Positions 42,927-51,509 of a stretch of 64,000 nucleotides of DNA are shown here, in pieces (position 1 is the first letter of the stretch; every line of letters begins with the position of its first letter). Source of the DNA: DAHUXT01 sp036273675 (GTDB lineage Bacteria; Chloroflexota; Ktedonobacteria; Ktedonobacterales; JADMIN01); the NCBI GenBank assembly GCA_036273675.1, contig DASUHD010000123.1, positions 1 to 64,000 of the forward strand, read 5' to 3'. A program made the position numbers and the translations under genes. The notes under the pieces are model-generated. The model made no database searches, was not told the origin of the DNA, and saw only the letters and a program-made list of their open reading frames with translations.

Positions 42927-43604
42927 TCAAGCTCCGCCTCTGCCTGTAATCATGACCGGGACGGTCAAGGCCATCAGTTTGAGGTCGTAGAGCAGAGACT
43001 GCGTCTCAAGGTAACTAATATCTTGGTCAATCATCTCCTCGAAGGTCACTCGGCCACGCCCAAACACCTGCCAGGTACCTGTCAGGCCGGGTTTGCCCGC
43101 CAGGCGCAGGAAATGTCGCGCACTGTAGCGCCTGATCTCGTACTCAACCGGAGGACGAGGACCCACGATTGACATATCGCCCTTCAATATATTCCACAAT
43201 TGGGGCAGTTCGTCAATACTTGTTTTGCGTAAGAACCTGCCCACCCGTGTAACTCGTGAGTCGTCACCCAGCTTATATGGCATGTTCTTATCGCCGCGAT
43301 TCAACTCGCCTGCTCCATCCATAAAGGTAGCAGTGGCTTTTTCATGCACATCACTGGCGACGTTCTGGTACATCGACCGGAACTTGTAAAACGCAAATTT
43401 CGTGCCGTTGACCCCATAACGTGTTTGCCTATAGATCGCCGGGCCAGGTGAGTCAAGGCGGATGATAATCGCCGTCACGATCATGACCACGCTAAGAGGA
43501 ATCAGCGCGATCACTGTGAGAACGACATCCGTTGCGCGCTTGAGCCGCAGATAGCGTCCCTCAATGCGTATGTCATCTCTGACCAAAACTTCCTGGGCGA
43601 CCAT
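42927..43604 (-). CDS. Priming sugar transferase (undecaprenyl-phosphate sugar phosphotransferase)
   Basis: A 225-residue WcaJ/PssY-like phosphoglycosyl transferase that would start the exopolysaccharide repeat unit on undecaprenyl phosphate. It has one N-terminal membrane helix (VVLTVIALIPLSVVMIVTAI). The conserved catalytic region includes YKFRSMYQNV, RVGRFLRKTSIDELPQLWNILKGDMSIVGPRPP (in part) and KPGLTGTWQVFGRG. It is the short form without the N-terminal CoA-binding-like domain. GGAGGG precedes the ATG. It is divergent from the aminotransferase gene and marks the left edge of the polysaccharide locus. Confidence 0.93.
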   Translation of the reverse strand: MVAQEVLVRDDIRIEGRYLRLKRATDVVLTVIALIPLSVVMIVTAIIIRLDSPGPAIYRQTRYGVNGTKFAFYKFRSMYQNVASDVHEKATATFMDGAGELNRGDKNMPYKLGDDSRVTRVGRFLRKTSIDELPQLWNILKGDMSIVGPRPPVEYEIRRYSARHFLRLAGKPGLTGTWQVFGRGRVTFEEMIDQDISYLETQSLLYDLKLMALTVPVMITGRGGA

Positions 43605-43947
43605 AGCAACCCTCCGTTGTCCGCACCCTCACATCACGCTCCCATCACAGTTCATACACAACTCAGTCTGCACGCCTGTGGTGAAGAATCTGTATGAACG
43701 GAGTGGTGATTTGTGTGCTCATTCGGCAGACGAGTAGAGGGCATAACACCAGCCATATGACGCGGTAAGCGTTCCTGCACAGGTTGGTTGTGAGGGTTAC
43801 CACAATTGCACAGCGCCAAGTACCCACATGCGCTTGGCCATACGGTAGCCTAGTGGAGAACGGCGTAGACGCATGGCACTCCACCACCTTCCATGCGTCT
43901 ACGTCGCCTCGCAACAATGTGATGTGGTGAATTGGGGGTTGCAACGC
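43605..43947. other. Divergent intergenic region at left edge of polysaccharide locus
   Basis: No gene is supported. The region lies between the divergent sugar transferase and aminotransferase genes and probably carries both promoters, though no clear boxes were found. A 13-base-pair hairpin at 43864-43903 is the only marked structure. Confidence 0.5.
43864..43903. promoter_or_regulatory. Long hairpin / inverted repeat upstream of aminotransferase
   Basis: CGTAGACGCATGG and CCATGCGTCTACG form a perfect 13-base inverted repeat around a 14-base loop, 44 bases before the aminotransferase start. There is no T-run on either side, so an operator or leader structure is more likely than a terminator. 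Confidence 0.55.
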
Positions 43948-45063
43948 ATGACGGTTCCACTAGTTGATCTCAAGGCGCAATATCAGACCATCAAGCCCGA
44001 GGTGCTCGCAGCCATTGAACGAGTGCTCGACGGAATGTCACTTTATCTTGGTCCGGAGCAGTTGGCGTTCGAGCGTGAGTTCGCCCGGTATTGCGAAAGT
44101 CTCGACAGCGTGAGTGTCTCCAATGGCACCGATGCGCTCGCGTTGGCGCTGCGCGCATGCGAGATTGGCCCAGGTGATGAAATCATTACGGTGGCCAACA
44201 CCTTCATCGCCACGGTCGAAGCCATCGCCATGGTAGGGGCAACCCCCGTTTTTGTCGATATCGACTCCGAGACGTACACCTTGGATTGGCGTGAGATCGA
44301 GCGAGCTATTACTCCGAAGACGCGGGCAATCATGCCAGTGCATCTTTTTGGGCATCCTGCTGATATGGATCCGATCCTCGAAATCGCCCGCAAGTATGAC
44401 CTGCGTGTCATCGAAGACGCCTCGCAGGCGCACGGCGCTATCTATAAGGGACGCCCCATCGGCGGTCTCGGCGACATAGGCTGCTTCAGCCTGTACTGCA
44501 GCAAGACTCTTGGCGCGTATGGCGAGGCTGGCGTCTGCGTCACCAACGACCCTGACCTGGCTGAGCGGATGCGCGTGGTGCGCGATCACGGTTCGCGTGT
44601 CCGCTATGAGCATGAGGTCATGGGCGCCAACTGGCGCATGGACGAGATACAGGCGGCGATTCTACGGATCAAACTCCCACACCTGGACCGCTGGAATGAG
44701 GCGCGACGCGAACATGCGGCGGCCTACACTGAAAAACTGCGCGATGTTGTCGCTTCGACGCCGGCGACCGCGCCATGGGCGCAACATGCCTTTTATGTGT
44801 ATGTCATCGAGGCGCCAAACCGCGATCGAGTACGCAATCTGCTTACCGAGCGTGGCATTCTGACCGGCGTCCACTATCCGATTCCGCTCCATCTTCAGCC
44901 AGCCTGCCAGAAGTACGGATTCAAGGCCGGTCCACTCCCAGTCACCGAAGCCGCCGCCGAGCACATTCTCTCCCTTCCCATGTACGCGGAACTGACCGCC
45001 GAGCAGATCCAGCAGGTGTGCGATGCGCTGGTTGATGTGTTGACGCCAACACCGACCCATTGA
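43948..45063 (+). CDS. DegT/DnrJ/EryC1/StrS-family sugar aminotransferase
   Basis: A 371-residue PLP-dependent aminotransferase that adds an amino group to a keto-sugar nucleotide. The N-terminal signature VPLVDLKAQYQTIKPEVLAAI, the SNGTDALALALRA region, the aspartate in VIEDASQAHGA and the PLP lysine in CFSLYCSKTLGAYGEAG are all present. With the Gfo/Idh dehydrogenase next to it and the WbpD-like acetyltransferase at 51 kb, it matches the WbpB-WbpE-WbpD set that makes 3-acetamido sugars on UDP-GlcNAcA; the exact sugar is inference. The ATG at 43948 follows GGGGG by about ten bases. Confidence 0.92.
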   Translation: MTVPLVDLKAQYQTIKPEVLAAIERVLDGMSLYLGPEQLAFEREFARYCESLDSVSVSNGTDALALALRACEIGPGDEIITVANTFIATVEAIAMVGATPVFVDIDSETYTLDWREIERAITPKTRAIMPVHLFGHPADMDPILEIARKYDLRVIEDASQAHGAIYKGRPIGGLGDIGCFSLYCSKTLGAYGEAGVCVTNDPDLAERMRVVRDHGSRVRYEHEVMGANWRMDEIQAAILRIKLPHLDRWNEARREHAAAYTEKLRDVVASTPATAPWAQHAFYVYVIEAPNRDRVRNLLTERGILTGVHYPIPLHLQPACQKYGFKAGPLPVTEAAAEHILSLPMYAELTAEQIQQVCDALVDVLTPTPTH

Positions 45064-45114
45064 TGATGCGCCGTGCGTTACTGCGGCGATGATCTCGGCG
45101 AAACCGCCGAATGA

Positions 45115-46125
45115 GTGAATGAGGATGGTGCATTGATGATGCAGCAATTGCGATTCGGATTGATTGGCCTGGGATACTGGGGTCCAAAGCTTGCCCGTAA
45201 CCTCGAATCCCTTCCTCAGGCGTCGCTGGAGATCGTCGCCGATCTGAACCCGCTTGCGCTGAAAAAGGCGAAAGGCGAACGCCCTTGGATCAAAGTCACC
45301 GAGCGGATTGAAGATGTCTTCGACTCGAATGTCGACGCCGTCGTCGTCGCCACTCCGGTTTCCACTCACTTCGAGTTGGCGAAGCAAGCGCTGCTTCGTG
45401 GCAAACATGTGCTCGTGGAAAAGCCCCTGACAGCATGCGTCGCCGAGGCGGAAGAGCTTATCACGCTGGCGGAGCAGCAGAACCTGATCCTGATGGTGGG
45501 CCATACTTTTCAGTACAGCCCAGCCGTCAGGGAGCTACGCCAGTTGATTCAGGATGGCGAACTTGGCGAAATCTACTGCGTCGAAATTGAGCGACTCAAT
45601 CTCGGCCTGTTCCGCAGCGATATCGATGTCATCTGGGATCTCGCTCCGCATGACGCTTCTATTTTGCTCTCGTTGCTGGGCAAAGCGCCGACACGGATCG
45701 AAGCCCACGCCCACGCGCACCTGCATCCTTCCATCTACGACGTTGCCCACTTGAACCTCGAATATGACAGTGGCACAACGGCGCATATCCATGTCAGCTG
45801 GCTGCATCCGGACAAAGTGCGACGTGTGACAGTAATCGGCGACAAGCGAATGGCGATCTACGACGATACCAACCCTGCCGAGATGCTCAAGATCTTCAAT
45901 AAGGGCGCTGACCGCGGCGTTGATCCTATCGTCTCGTACCGCCATGGGGCGATCACGATTCCCCACATCGAATGGATGGAACCACTACGCCTCGAGTGCG
46001 AAGACTTCGCTCGCTCGATTCGCACTGGCGAGCAGCCTGACGCCAATGGTCGCATCGGGCTTGAAGTCGTGCGATTGCTTACCGCTGCCCAGGCATCGCT
46101 CCGGGAACGGCAGCACATCGCATAA
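45115..46125 (+). CDS. Gfo/Idh/MocA-family sugar-nucleotide dehydrogenase
   Basis: A 336-residue NAD(P)-dependent oxidoreductase. The Rossmann motif is FGLIGLGYWGPKLARNL, the family signature EKPLTACVAEAEELI lies near 105-120, and the C-terminal alpha/beta domain holds the catalytic region WDLAPHDASILLSLLG. It probably oxidises the C3 hydroxyl of a UDP-sugar before the transamination above, as WbpB/WlbA do. The first ATG is used; ATGs at 45136 and 45139 are alternatives, since the ribosome binding site is indistinct. It follows the aminotransferase by 51 bases. Confidence 0.9.
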   Translation: MNEDGALMMQQLRFGLIGLGYWGPKLARNLESLPQASLEIVADLNPLALKKAKGERPWIKVTERIEDVFDSNVDAVVVATPVSTHFELAKQALLRGKHVLVEKPLTACVAEAEELITLAEQQNLILMVGHTFQYSPAVRELRQLIQDGELGEIYCVEIERLNLGLFRSDIDVIWDLAPHDASILLSLLGKAPTRIEAHAHAHLHPSIYDVAHLNLEYDSGTTAHIHVSWLHPDKVRRVTVIGDKRMAIYDDTNPAEMLKIFNKGADRGVDPIVSYRHGAITIPHIEWMEPLRLECEDFARSIRTGEQPDANGRIGLEVVRLLTAAQASLRERQHIA

Positions 46126-46162
46126 GTCGCTGTACGGTTAGTCGCATGCAGGAGGCACGGTT

Positions 46163-47206
46163 TTGGAGGTTTCTGTGCAGGGGATCAGCCAGCCTCTGTC
46201 TGCTCACGCTCTGAGCGACAACGGGTTCTATACGGACGAGCGCTGGCTGGACCTGATCCAGTCAATCTACGGTTACACCGTAACGCGGCTAGAGGTACGT
46301 GGGAGCGATGGCGGGATGCGAGGCTATCTGCCAGTGTGCGCCTTGACGAGCCCACTGACCGGCCGACGAGTCGTCTCGCTCCCATTTTCGGACATCTGCC
46401 CAATGGTTGCAGCTGACAGCGAGACCGCGCACCAGTTGGTTGACCAAGTTGTTGCGCTTGGGAAAAGGCATCGGGCGCGCTATGTCGAGTTGCGCACAGG
46501 CGCATCGGAACTCCTCGACGGGCGCAACGACCTGATTGCTGCCGATAACTACGTAAGCTGGCGGCTGGCGCTGGCGGCTGGTGAATCGAGCATCTGGTCG
46601 GGGGTGGAGAAACCAGTTCAGCGCCAGGTGAAGAAGTCGCGCAAGTTGGGCGTTACCATCCGCTTCGCCCAACAGCGCGAGGATATGGACACCTACCACC
46701 GTTTGCATGTCGGCACGCGCTCGGGCAAACACGGCATGCCAGCACAACCACGCGCCTTTTTTCGCGGCCTTTGGGACCGTTTCGGCGCGGATGGCACGAT
46801 ACAGGCGCTCTTTGCTGAGCATGAGGGTCGAACCATCGCCGGGATGGTTCTCTTCGCCTCTGGCGATACCGTACGGTATGCCTACGGCGCGTCCGAGGAG
46901 CAGGCTCTGCACCTGGCGCCAAACAACCTCCTGATGTGGGAATCCATCGCATGGGCAACCAGTAAGGGTTACCAAATATTCGATATGGGGCGAACCGCAC
47001 GCGATAATCATGGCCTCATGGAATACAAGCGCAAATGGGGAGCCACTGCTGAGCCGCTGCCTTACTACTACTGGCCGGAGGTAGCCGGTCTGGCCTCGAC
47101 CTCTGAGACGAGTCGCAAATATCAGGTATTGACAGCATGCTGGAAGCGTCTTCCCTTGCCCATCGCATCAACCTTGGGAGGCGTACTGTACAAGCATCTT
47201 GGATAG
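46163..47206 (+). CDS. FemAB-like / GNAT-fold acyltransferase
   Basis: A 347-residue protein of the FemAB/BioF2-like group, which uses two GNAT-type folds to transfer acyl or aminoacyl groups. Typical segments are VQRQVKKSRKLGVTIRFA, HGMPAQPRAFFRGLWDRFG, GRTIAGMVLFASGDTVRYAYGAS and the C-terminal YQIFDMGRTARDNHGLMEYKRKWG. Relatives act on lipid II bridges or are found in exopolysaccharide clusters, where they may modify polymer or export proteins. The start is either the TTG at 46163 (GGAGG upstream) or the GTG at 46175. It is ten bases upstream of the secreted hydrolase gene. Confidence 0.82.
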   Translation: MEVSVQGISQPLSAHALSDNGFYTDERWLDLIQSIYGYTVTRLEVRGSDGGMRGYLPVCALTSPLTGRRVVSLPFSDICPMVAADSETAHQLVDQVVALGKRHRARYVELRTGASELLDGRNDLIAADNYVSWRLALAAGESSIWSGVEKPVQRQVKKSRKLGVTIRFAQQREDMDTYHRLHVGTRSGKHGMPAQPRAFFRGLWDRFGADGTIQALFAEHEGRTIAGMVLFASGDTVRYAYGASEEQALHLAPNNLLMWESIAWATSKGYQIFDMGRTARDNHGLMEYKRKWGATAEPLPYYYWPEVAGLASTSETSRKYQVLTACWKRLPLPIASTLGGVLYKHLG

Positions 47207-47215
47207 GCAGGTAGC

Positions 47216-49363
47216 ATGGACCGCGTTGCAACGTTTGCTCGGCGCTGGTTACCGCTTGGACGCACAATCACCGCGTTACTCTTGGTGATGGCTGCTGGAT
47301 GGCTCGCATGGCCATCCAGCCCTTCGTCAACCGCACCCACGTCGGCCGCCCCAGCGCTCCCCACGGCTCCTGCTTCAGTGACAGCGCCGACGCCACCACC
47401 AGGCGCGATCCCTGGATCCCAAATTTGGAACGACGGGGCTTCTTCGTTCCTATTCGGCACGAACGACAGTTATGAATGGTCCGATCAGAACCTTGAAACG
47501 ATGCCGTCGATTCAACTTGCGCTCCGCAATGCTGGATACACGCTGGTGCGCACCTTTATTCCAGACAATGCCAATGACGCGACCCTCGAACTGCGCATCA
47601 AAACAGTAGAGAATATCGGGGCTCGGTGCCTGGCCGTCCTGACAAATGTCAGCAACACAACTTTCAACGAGCATGTGGTCTCCTATTTCGGAAATCGCTG
47701 CCAGCTCTACGAGTTCGGCAATGAGCCAGACTACTATGGCCCGTCATTCGATCAATATATGTCCGCCTGGAACAGGACCATACCGCTACTACGGCATATC
47801 AACTCCGCCGCGAAGTTCGTTGGGCCGGGCGTCATCAACGCGACTGGTTTCGATAACTACCTCCCGCGCTTCTTGCAGGGCGTGAAAGCCTCAGGTATAC
47901 TCCCCGACGCCATCAGCATCCATTATTACCCCTGCTGGCATATGGATGAGCCAACATGCCTCGCTAGCGCCTCCACCTATGCCAGCACCGCCCAGAAAGT
48001 GCGTGGATATGCCAAGAGCATCCTGGGCAAAGATCTACCCATTGGATTTACCGAATGGAACTACGATCCCAGAAATCCCCCTCCTTCCTATGGAAACAAC
48101 GCTGATTTCATCACGAAATTCACCGTTGCCGCAATCAAGTCGATGATCGCAGGCGGCGTCGCGTTCGCCTGCCAGTTCGAGGCGGCAAGTTATGGTGGAT
48201 ACGGGCGGCTGGACATGTTCGACGTAAAGACAGGTTTGGCCAAGCCACAATTCGACGCGCTCACCTCATTAATCAAGCAATATAAGCCCGCTCCAGGTTC
48301 GCCGATAGCGACAACTGGGCCAACGCTGCTCTCGCAAGGCGCAACCGTCACGTGCTCCTCGAATAACACTGGACCGGGTGGAACAGACACGCTGACCGAC
48401 GGGAAATTTGGCGATTGGGGTTTCTGGCAATTGGCGACGAATTCGTTACCCGGATCGTGCGCCTTCCAGTTGCCAAGCAAAGCAAGTAGTGTTGTGCTGG
48501 CCTGGTTCAGCGACTACTCGTTCGACTACACTGACCCTACGTCGATGGCGCCGCAAGACTACGTTATCGAGGTCTCGAATAACAGCACCACGGGCAGCGA
48601 CGGTACCTGGCAAACGGTGGCTTCCGTCCGGGGTAATCATGCTCGAACGCGCGAGCACCTCATTAACTTCGCAGGAATGTCCTGGATTCGCATGACGGTT
48701 CTCTCAGCGCAGCCACACCCCAGCCAACCATTCGTGCGCATTGACGAAGTAGAGATTTTCGACGCGAAGAACCTGGGCGCTGATACCTTCTTCTTCTCTG
48801 GCGATTCGATTACTGGCATGGCCTATAACCGTTATGCGGACAACATGCCATCGTTCGCGGAAGACATGATGGCCTGCGTCCCTAAGCATTATCCGCTTAT
48901 CCTTGACGGCGGCTTCGGTGGCCAGACATCTGATGGTGCAGTGGAGCAGCTCGCCTCCTGGCAGTCAATGTTGCCTGACATGCACTACTGGTTGCTTGGC
49001 TGGGGTTCAAACGATGCACTCAACGATGTCTCGCCAGAGGTATTTCGCAGTAACATGCAAACGGTGGTGACGGCAATCCTTCAACATGGCGCAGTGCCAA
49101 TACTGGCGCACATCCCATACACGACGTACCACCACCAGGAGGGGCTGGACGCTGAGGTCCAGCGGCTGAACCAGGTGATCGACGACGTCACGACAGCGAA
49201 CGACCTGATTCCCGGCCCCGATCTCTATACCCTGGTACGCGCGCATCCCGACTATTTGGGGCCGGATGGGCTGCATCCAAGCGGCGCGGGGTCTGTGGCA
49301 ATCAATGCGCTGTGGTTCAAGACACTCCAGTCACACCTGGGTTTGGGCGGCCACTGCAACTGA
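47216..49363 (+). CDS. Secreted glycoside hydrolase fused to SGNH/GDSL esterase
   Basis: A 715-residue exported protein with three parts. An N-terminal signal/anchor helix (ITALLLVMAAGWLAW) is followed by a Pro/Ser/Thr linker. Residues ~75-360 are a clan GH-A-type barrel with acid/base motif YEFGNEPDYY and nucleophile motif GFTEWNYD, similar to GH39/GH5-like enzymes. Residues ~370-520 are a beta-sandwich resembling discoidin/CBM domains. Residues ~525-710 are an SGNH hydrolase with FSGDSITG (block I), GGFGGQTSDG, WGSNDALND (block III) and DGLHPSG (block V). It could cut and de-esterify the polymer made by this locus; that role is inference. Confidence 0.85.
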   Translation: MDRVATFARRWLPLGRTITALLLVMAAGWLAWPSSPSSTAPTSAAPALPTAPASVTAPTPPPGAIPGSQIWNDGASSFLFGTNDSYEWSDQNLETMPSIQLALRNAGYTLVRTFIPDNANDATLELRIKTVENIGARCLAVLTNVSNTTFNEHVVSYFGNRCQLYEFGNEPDYYGPSFDQYMSAWNRTIPLLRHINSAAKFVGPGVINATGFDNYLPRFLQGVKASGILPDAISIHYYPCWHMDEPTCLASASTYASTAQKVRGYAKSILGKDLPIGFTEWNYDPRNPPPSYGNNADFITKFTVAAIKSMIAGGVAFACQFEAASYGGYGRLDMFDVKTGLAKPQFDALTSLIKQYKPAPGSPIATTGPTLLSQGATVTCSSNNTGPGGTDTLTDGKFGDWGFWQLATNSLPGSCAFQLPSKASSVVLAWFSDYSFDYTDPTSMAPQDYVIEVSNNSTTGSDGTWQTVASVRGNHARTREHLINFAGMSWIRMTVLSAQPHPSQPFVRIDEVEIFDAKNLGADTFFFSGDSITGMAYNRYADNMPSFAEDMMACVPKHYPLILDGGFGGQTSDGAVEQLASWQSMLPDMHYWLLGWGSNDALNDVSPEVFRSNMQTVVTAILQHGAVPILAHIPYTTYHHQEGLDAEVQRLNQVIDDVTTANDLIPGPDLYTLVRAHPDYLGPDGLHPSGAGSVAINALWFKTLQSHLGLGGHCN

Positions 49364-49371
49364 CCAGAAAG

Positions 49372-49400
49372 AAGCAGCGTGCAGAGTCTGCACGCTGCTT
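49372..49400. terminator. Hairpin between convergent genes
   Basis: AAGCAGCGTGCA and TGCACGCTGCTT form a perfect twelve-base stem with a five-base loop. On the minus strand it is followed by CTTTCTGG, so it may end both the secreted hydrolase and deacetylase transcripts. Confidence 0.6.
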
Positions 49401-49462
49401 GATCTGCGAACGCTTTCGTCATCGAATCTTGCCCGCAACTTCTCGGGCTGATCGCCACGCTT

Positions 49463-50803
49463 CTATGGATGCTGGCGCGCCTCGACGATCCGCATGAAGA
49501 AATCCTGAATCGTGATCGAATCAATATCTCCAGTAATCGAGAGGGCGGTGCGAGCTCCATCTGGCCAGACGCCGAAGCGCATGAGTGGCTTGTCGAGCGC
49601 CTCAATCTCCGCAACCAGCGCGCTGCGTTGGGCGATTTGCTCCTGGCGCGTCTTCCCCAAACTATCGGGCATATCCAGATAGAGGGAGTAGCCCGGCGCC
49701 GCGCTGGCGTCCGCGCGAAGAACTGGATAGCCTTGCTCGCTCAAGAAATCTTCAACCTCGCTGGACGTTTCGGGTGAGAGCGCAATACAGGGGCAGGTTG
49801 CCGCATGTACCGTGAACTCGCGCCCCTTGACGCTGCTTTCCTCGCCCATCCACGTCTCCATCGCGGCGCCATCCACTGTAAGGTGTCGTGCGAGAACAGT
49901 AGCGTTGGCGCTGCATGTGGCTGTCACACTCCAGCTGGCCTCACCGGTCGGAACAAACGAGAAACGGAAGGCCCTTCGCTCGCGCCACCATGTCGCAACA
50001 TCATGCAGCGTCGCAACCCAGGTCGGTAGCGGCTGTTGCTGAGAGAACGAAAGTAACTGTGCAAGGGCGGGACGACACAAAACACCACGTTCGGGATGAA
50101 GGTTCAGCACATAAATCCCGCCGAGCGCATAGACGCGGGACATCACCTCGCACCAGATATTGCCCAGCTTTGACTGGTCAGTGATCCGGAGTCGGTCATA
50201 GAGCATTTCGTCATCAGGAATGCTGGTCGGGATGCGAGCCAGATCGCCTTCGAAGTGCGGGCGGAGCGTATAAACGGTGGGCGAGATAGCCTGGAAAAGC
50301 GCCAGCGACTTCACCCAACCAGAGCGAATCGTCGGGGTGAGCTTGGTCAGATCGACGACATCATGCACGATCGCTTCATTGCTGTCGTATCCGAAGCCCA
50401 GCGCGGCAAAGGAGCGCACAGCATCCTCGGTCCAGCCAAGGTAGGGGTTCCGGAAACCCTGGAAGGGCAAGTGGACATCGTCGAATACCGCCATAGCCTG
50501 CTGGGTCTGCTGATGCTGGCTGGCATCGCTCAGACTGCGGTAGTCGTTGTGTACATAGCCATGAATGCCGATCTCCGCGCCGCAGAGTGCGATTTCGTTG
50601 ATCAATTCGGGGTGACGGCGCAACACAACAGCCGGGATAAAGAATGTCGGATTGCCACCATGCTGGCGGACCGTCGCCAGGATGGAGAGGAGTGTGCGGC
50701 GGCTACGGGCATCCGAGAAGCCGAAGCGCGCGAAGACAGTCCAAAGGCGGCGGGCGAAGTTATGCGCCCCTTTCGTTTTGATTGAGAATGCGACAAGATT
50801 CAT
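49463..50803 (-). CDS. Polysaccharide deacetylase-like (NodB-fold) protein, divergent
   Basis: A 446-residue protein with an N-terminal NodB-like region: GGNPTFFIPAVV, then IGIHGYVHNDY (H81, H85 as the metal histidines of motif 2) and GFRNPYLGW (R118, P120, motif 3). The usual Asp-Asp metal motif near the N terminus is absent; the first strand reads VAFSIKTKGAHN instead. The C-terminal ~200 residues are less clear but end with ALSITGDIDSITIQDF, which resembles a NodB motif 1. It may act on the exopolysaccharide or be catalytically altered. AAAGGA precedes the ATG at 50803. It has no signal peptide. Confidence 0.75.
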   Translation of the reverse strand: MNLVAFSIKTKGAHNFARRLWTVFARFGFSDARSRRTLLSILATVRQHGGNPTFFIPAVVLRRHPELINEIALCGAEIGIHGYVHNDYRSLSDASQHQQTQQAMAVFDDVHLPFQGFRNPYLGWTEDAVRSFAALGFGYDSNEAIVHDVVDLTKLTPTIRSGWVKSLALFQAISPTVYTLRPHFEGDLARIPTSIPDDEMLYDRLRITDQSKLGNIWCEVMSRVYALGGIYVLNLHPERGVLCRPALAQLLSFSQQQPLPTWVATLHDVATWWRERRAFRFSFVPTGEASWSVTATCSANATVLARHLTVDGAAMETWMGEESSVKGREFTVHAATCPCIALSPETSSEVEDFLSEQGYPVLRADASAAPGYSLYLDMPDSLGKTRQEQIAQRSALVAEIEALDKPLMRFGVWPDGARTALSITGDIDSITIQDFFMRIVEARQHP

Positions 50804-50867
50804 ACTATTTTCCTTTATGCATATGCAATGATTTCTGTTCGGCGAACACGCATGACGCGTGCTGTGA

Positions 50868-51476
50868 TCATTCGCTGTCAACCTGCGGTATCACGCACTC
50901 TTGCTGGCAGCTCTCACACCAACCGACCATGCCCCCATCTTCACCTTGTGCGAGACGCGTCAGCGGGCGTGCGCATCGACAGACATAGCTATGTGGGCGC
51001 GCTGGGTTGCCAAAGACAAGCGCATGTGGTGGCACATCGCGTGTCACCACCGACCCAGCGCCGATCAATGCAAACTCGCCGATTGTCACACCACATCGGA
51101 TCACCGACCCACCACCAACCGACGCGCCATAGCGCACCAATGTCGGCGTCACTTCCCAATCGTCAGCCGTCTTGAGTTCACCAGTGGGTGTGATGGCGCG
51201 TGGGAAGAGATCATTGGTAAAGCACACGTGTGGCCCAACAAAGACACCGTCTTCGAGCGTGACCCCCTCAAAGACAGACGTATGGTTCTGTATCTTCACC
51301 CGCGAGCCGATGCGCACGTGCGCGTCCACGAAGACGCCTTTGCCAATGTTGCACTGTTCGCCGATGCTTGCGTGTCCGCGGACATGAGCCTGACGCCAGA
51401 TGCGGGTTCCGGCGCCGACTTCGGCTCCCGGCTCTACCTCGGCGGTTGGGTGAACGAAATATGAAGAATCCGACAT
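50868..51476 (-). CDS. Hexapeptide-repeat N-acetyltransferase, WbpD-like
   Basis: A 202-residue left-handed beta-helix acetyltransferase built from hexapeptide repeats (VEPGAEVGAGTRIW, IGEQCNIGKGVFVDAHVRIGS, LEDGVFVGPHVCFTNDLFPR, VGGGSVIRCGVTIGEFALIG). The order is that of WbpD/WlbB, which acetylate UDP-3-amino-glucuronate sugars with acetyl-CoA. A C-terminal CxC...CxxC cluster (YVCRCARPL; GWCESCQQEC) could bind zinc, as in several homologues. CAGGAG eight bases before the ATG at 51476 supports the start. With the DegT and Gfo/Idh genes it completes a diacetamido-sugar step set. Confidence 0.9.
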   Translation of the reverse strand: MSDSSYFVHPTAEVEPGAEVGAGTRIWRQAHVRGHASIGEQCNIGKGVFVDAHVRIGSRVKIQNHTSVFEGVTLEDGVFVGPHVCFTNDLFPRAITPTGELKTADDWEVTPTLVRYGASVGGGSVIRCGVTIGEFALIGAGSVVTRDVPPHALVFGNPARPHSYVCRCARPLTRLAQGEDGGMVGWCESCQQECVIPQVDSE

Positions 51477-51509
51477 CAACGATACTCCTGACACACAATG
51501 CGCCCTGAA

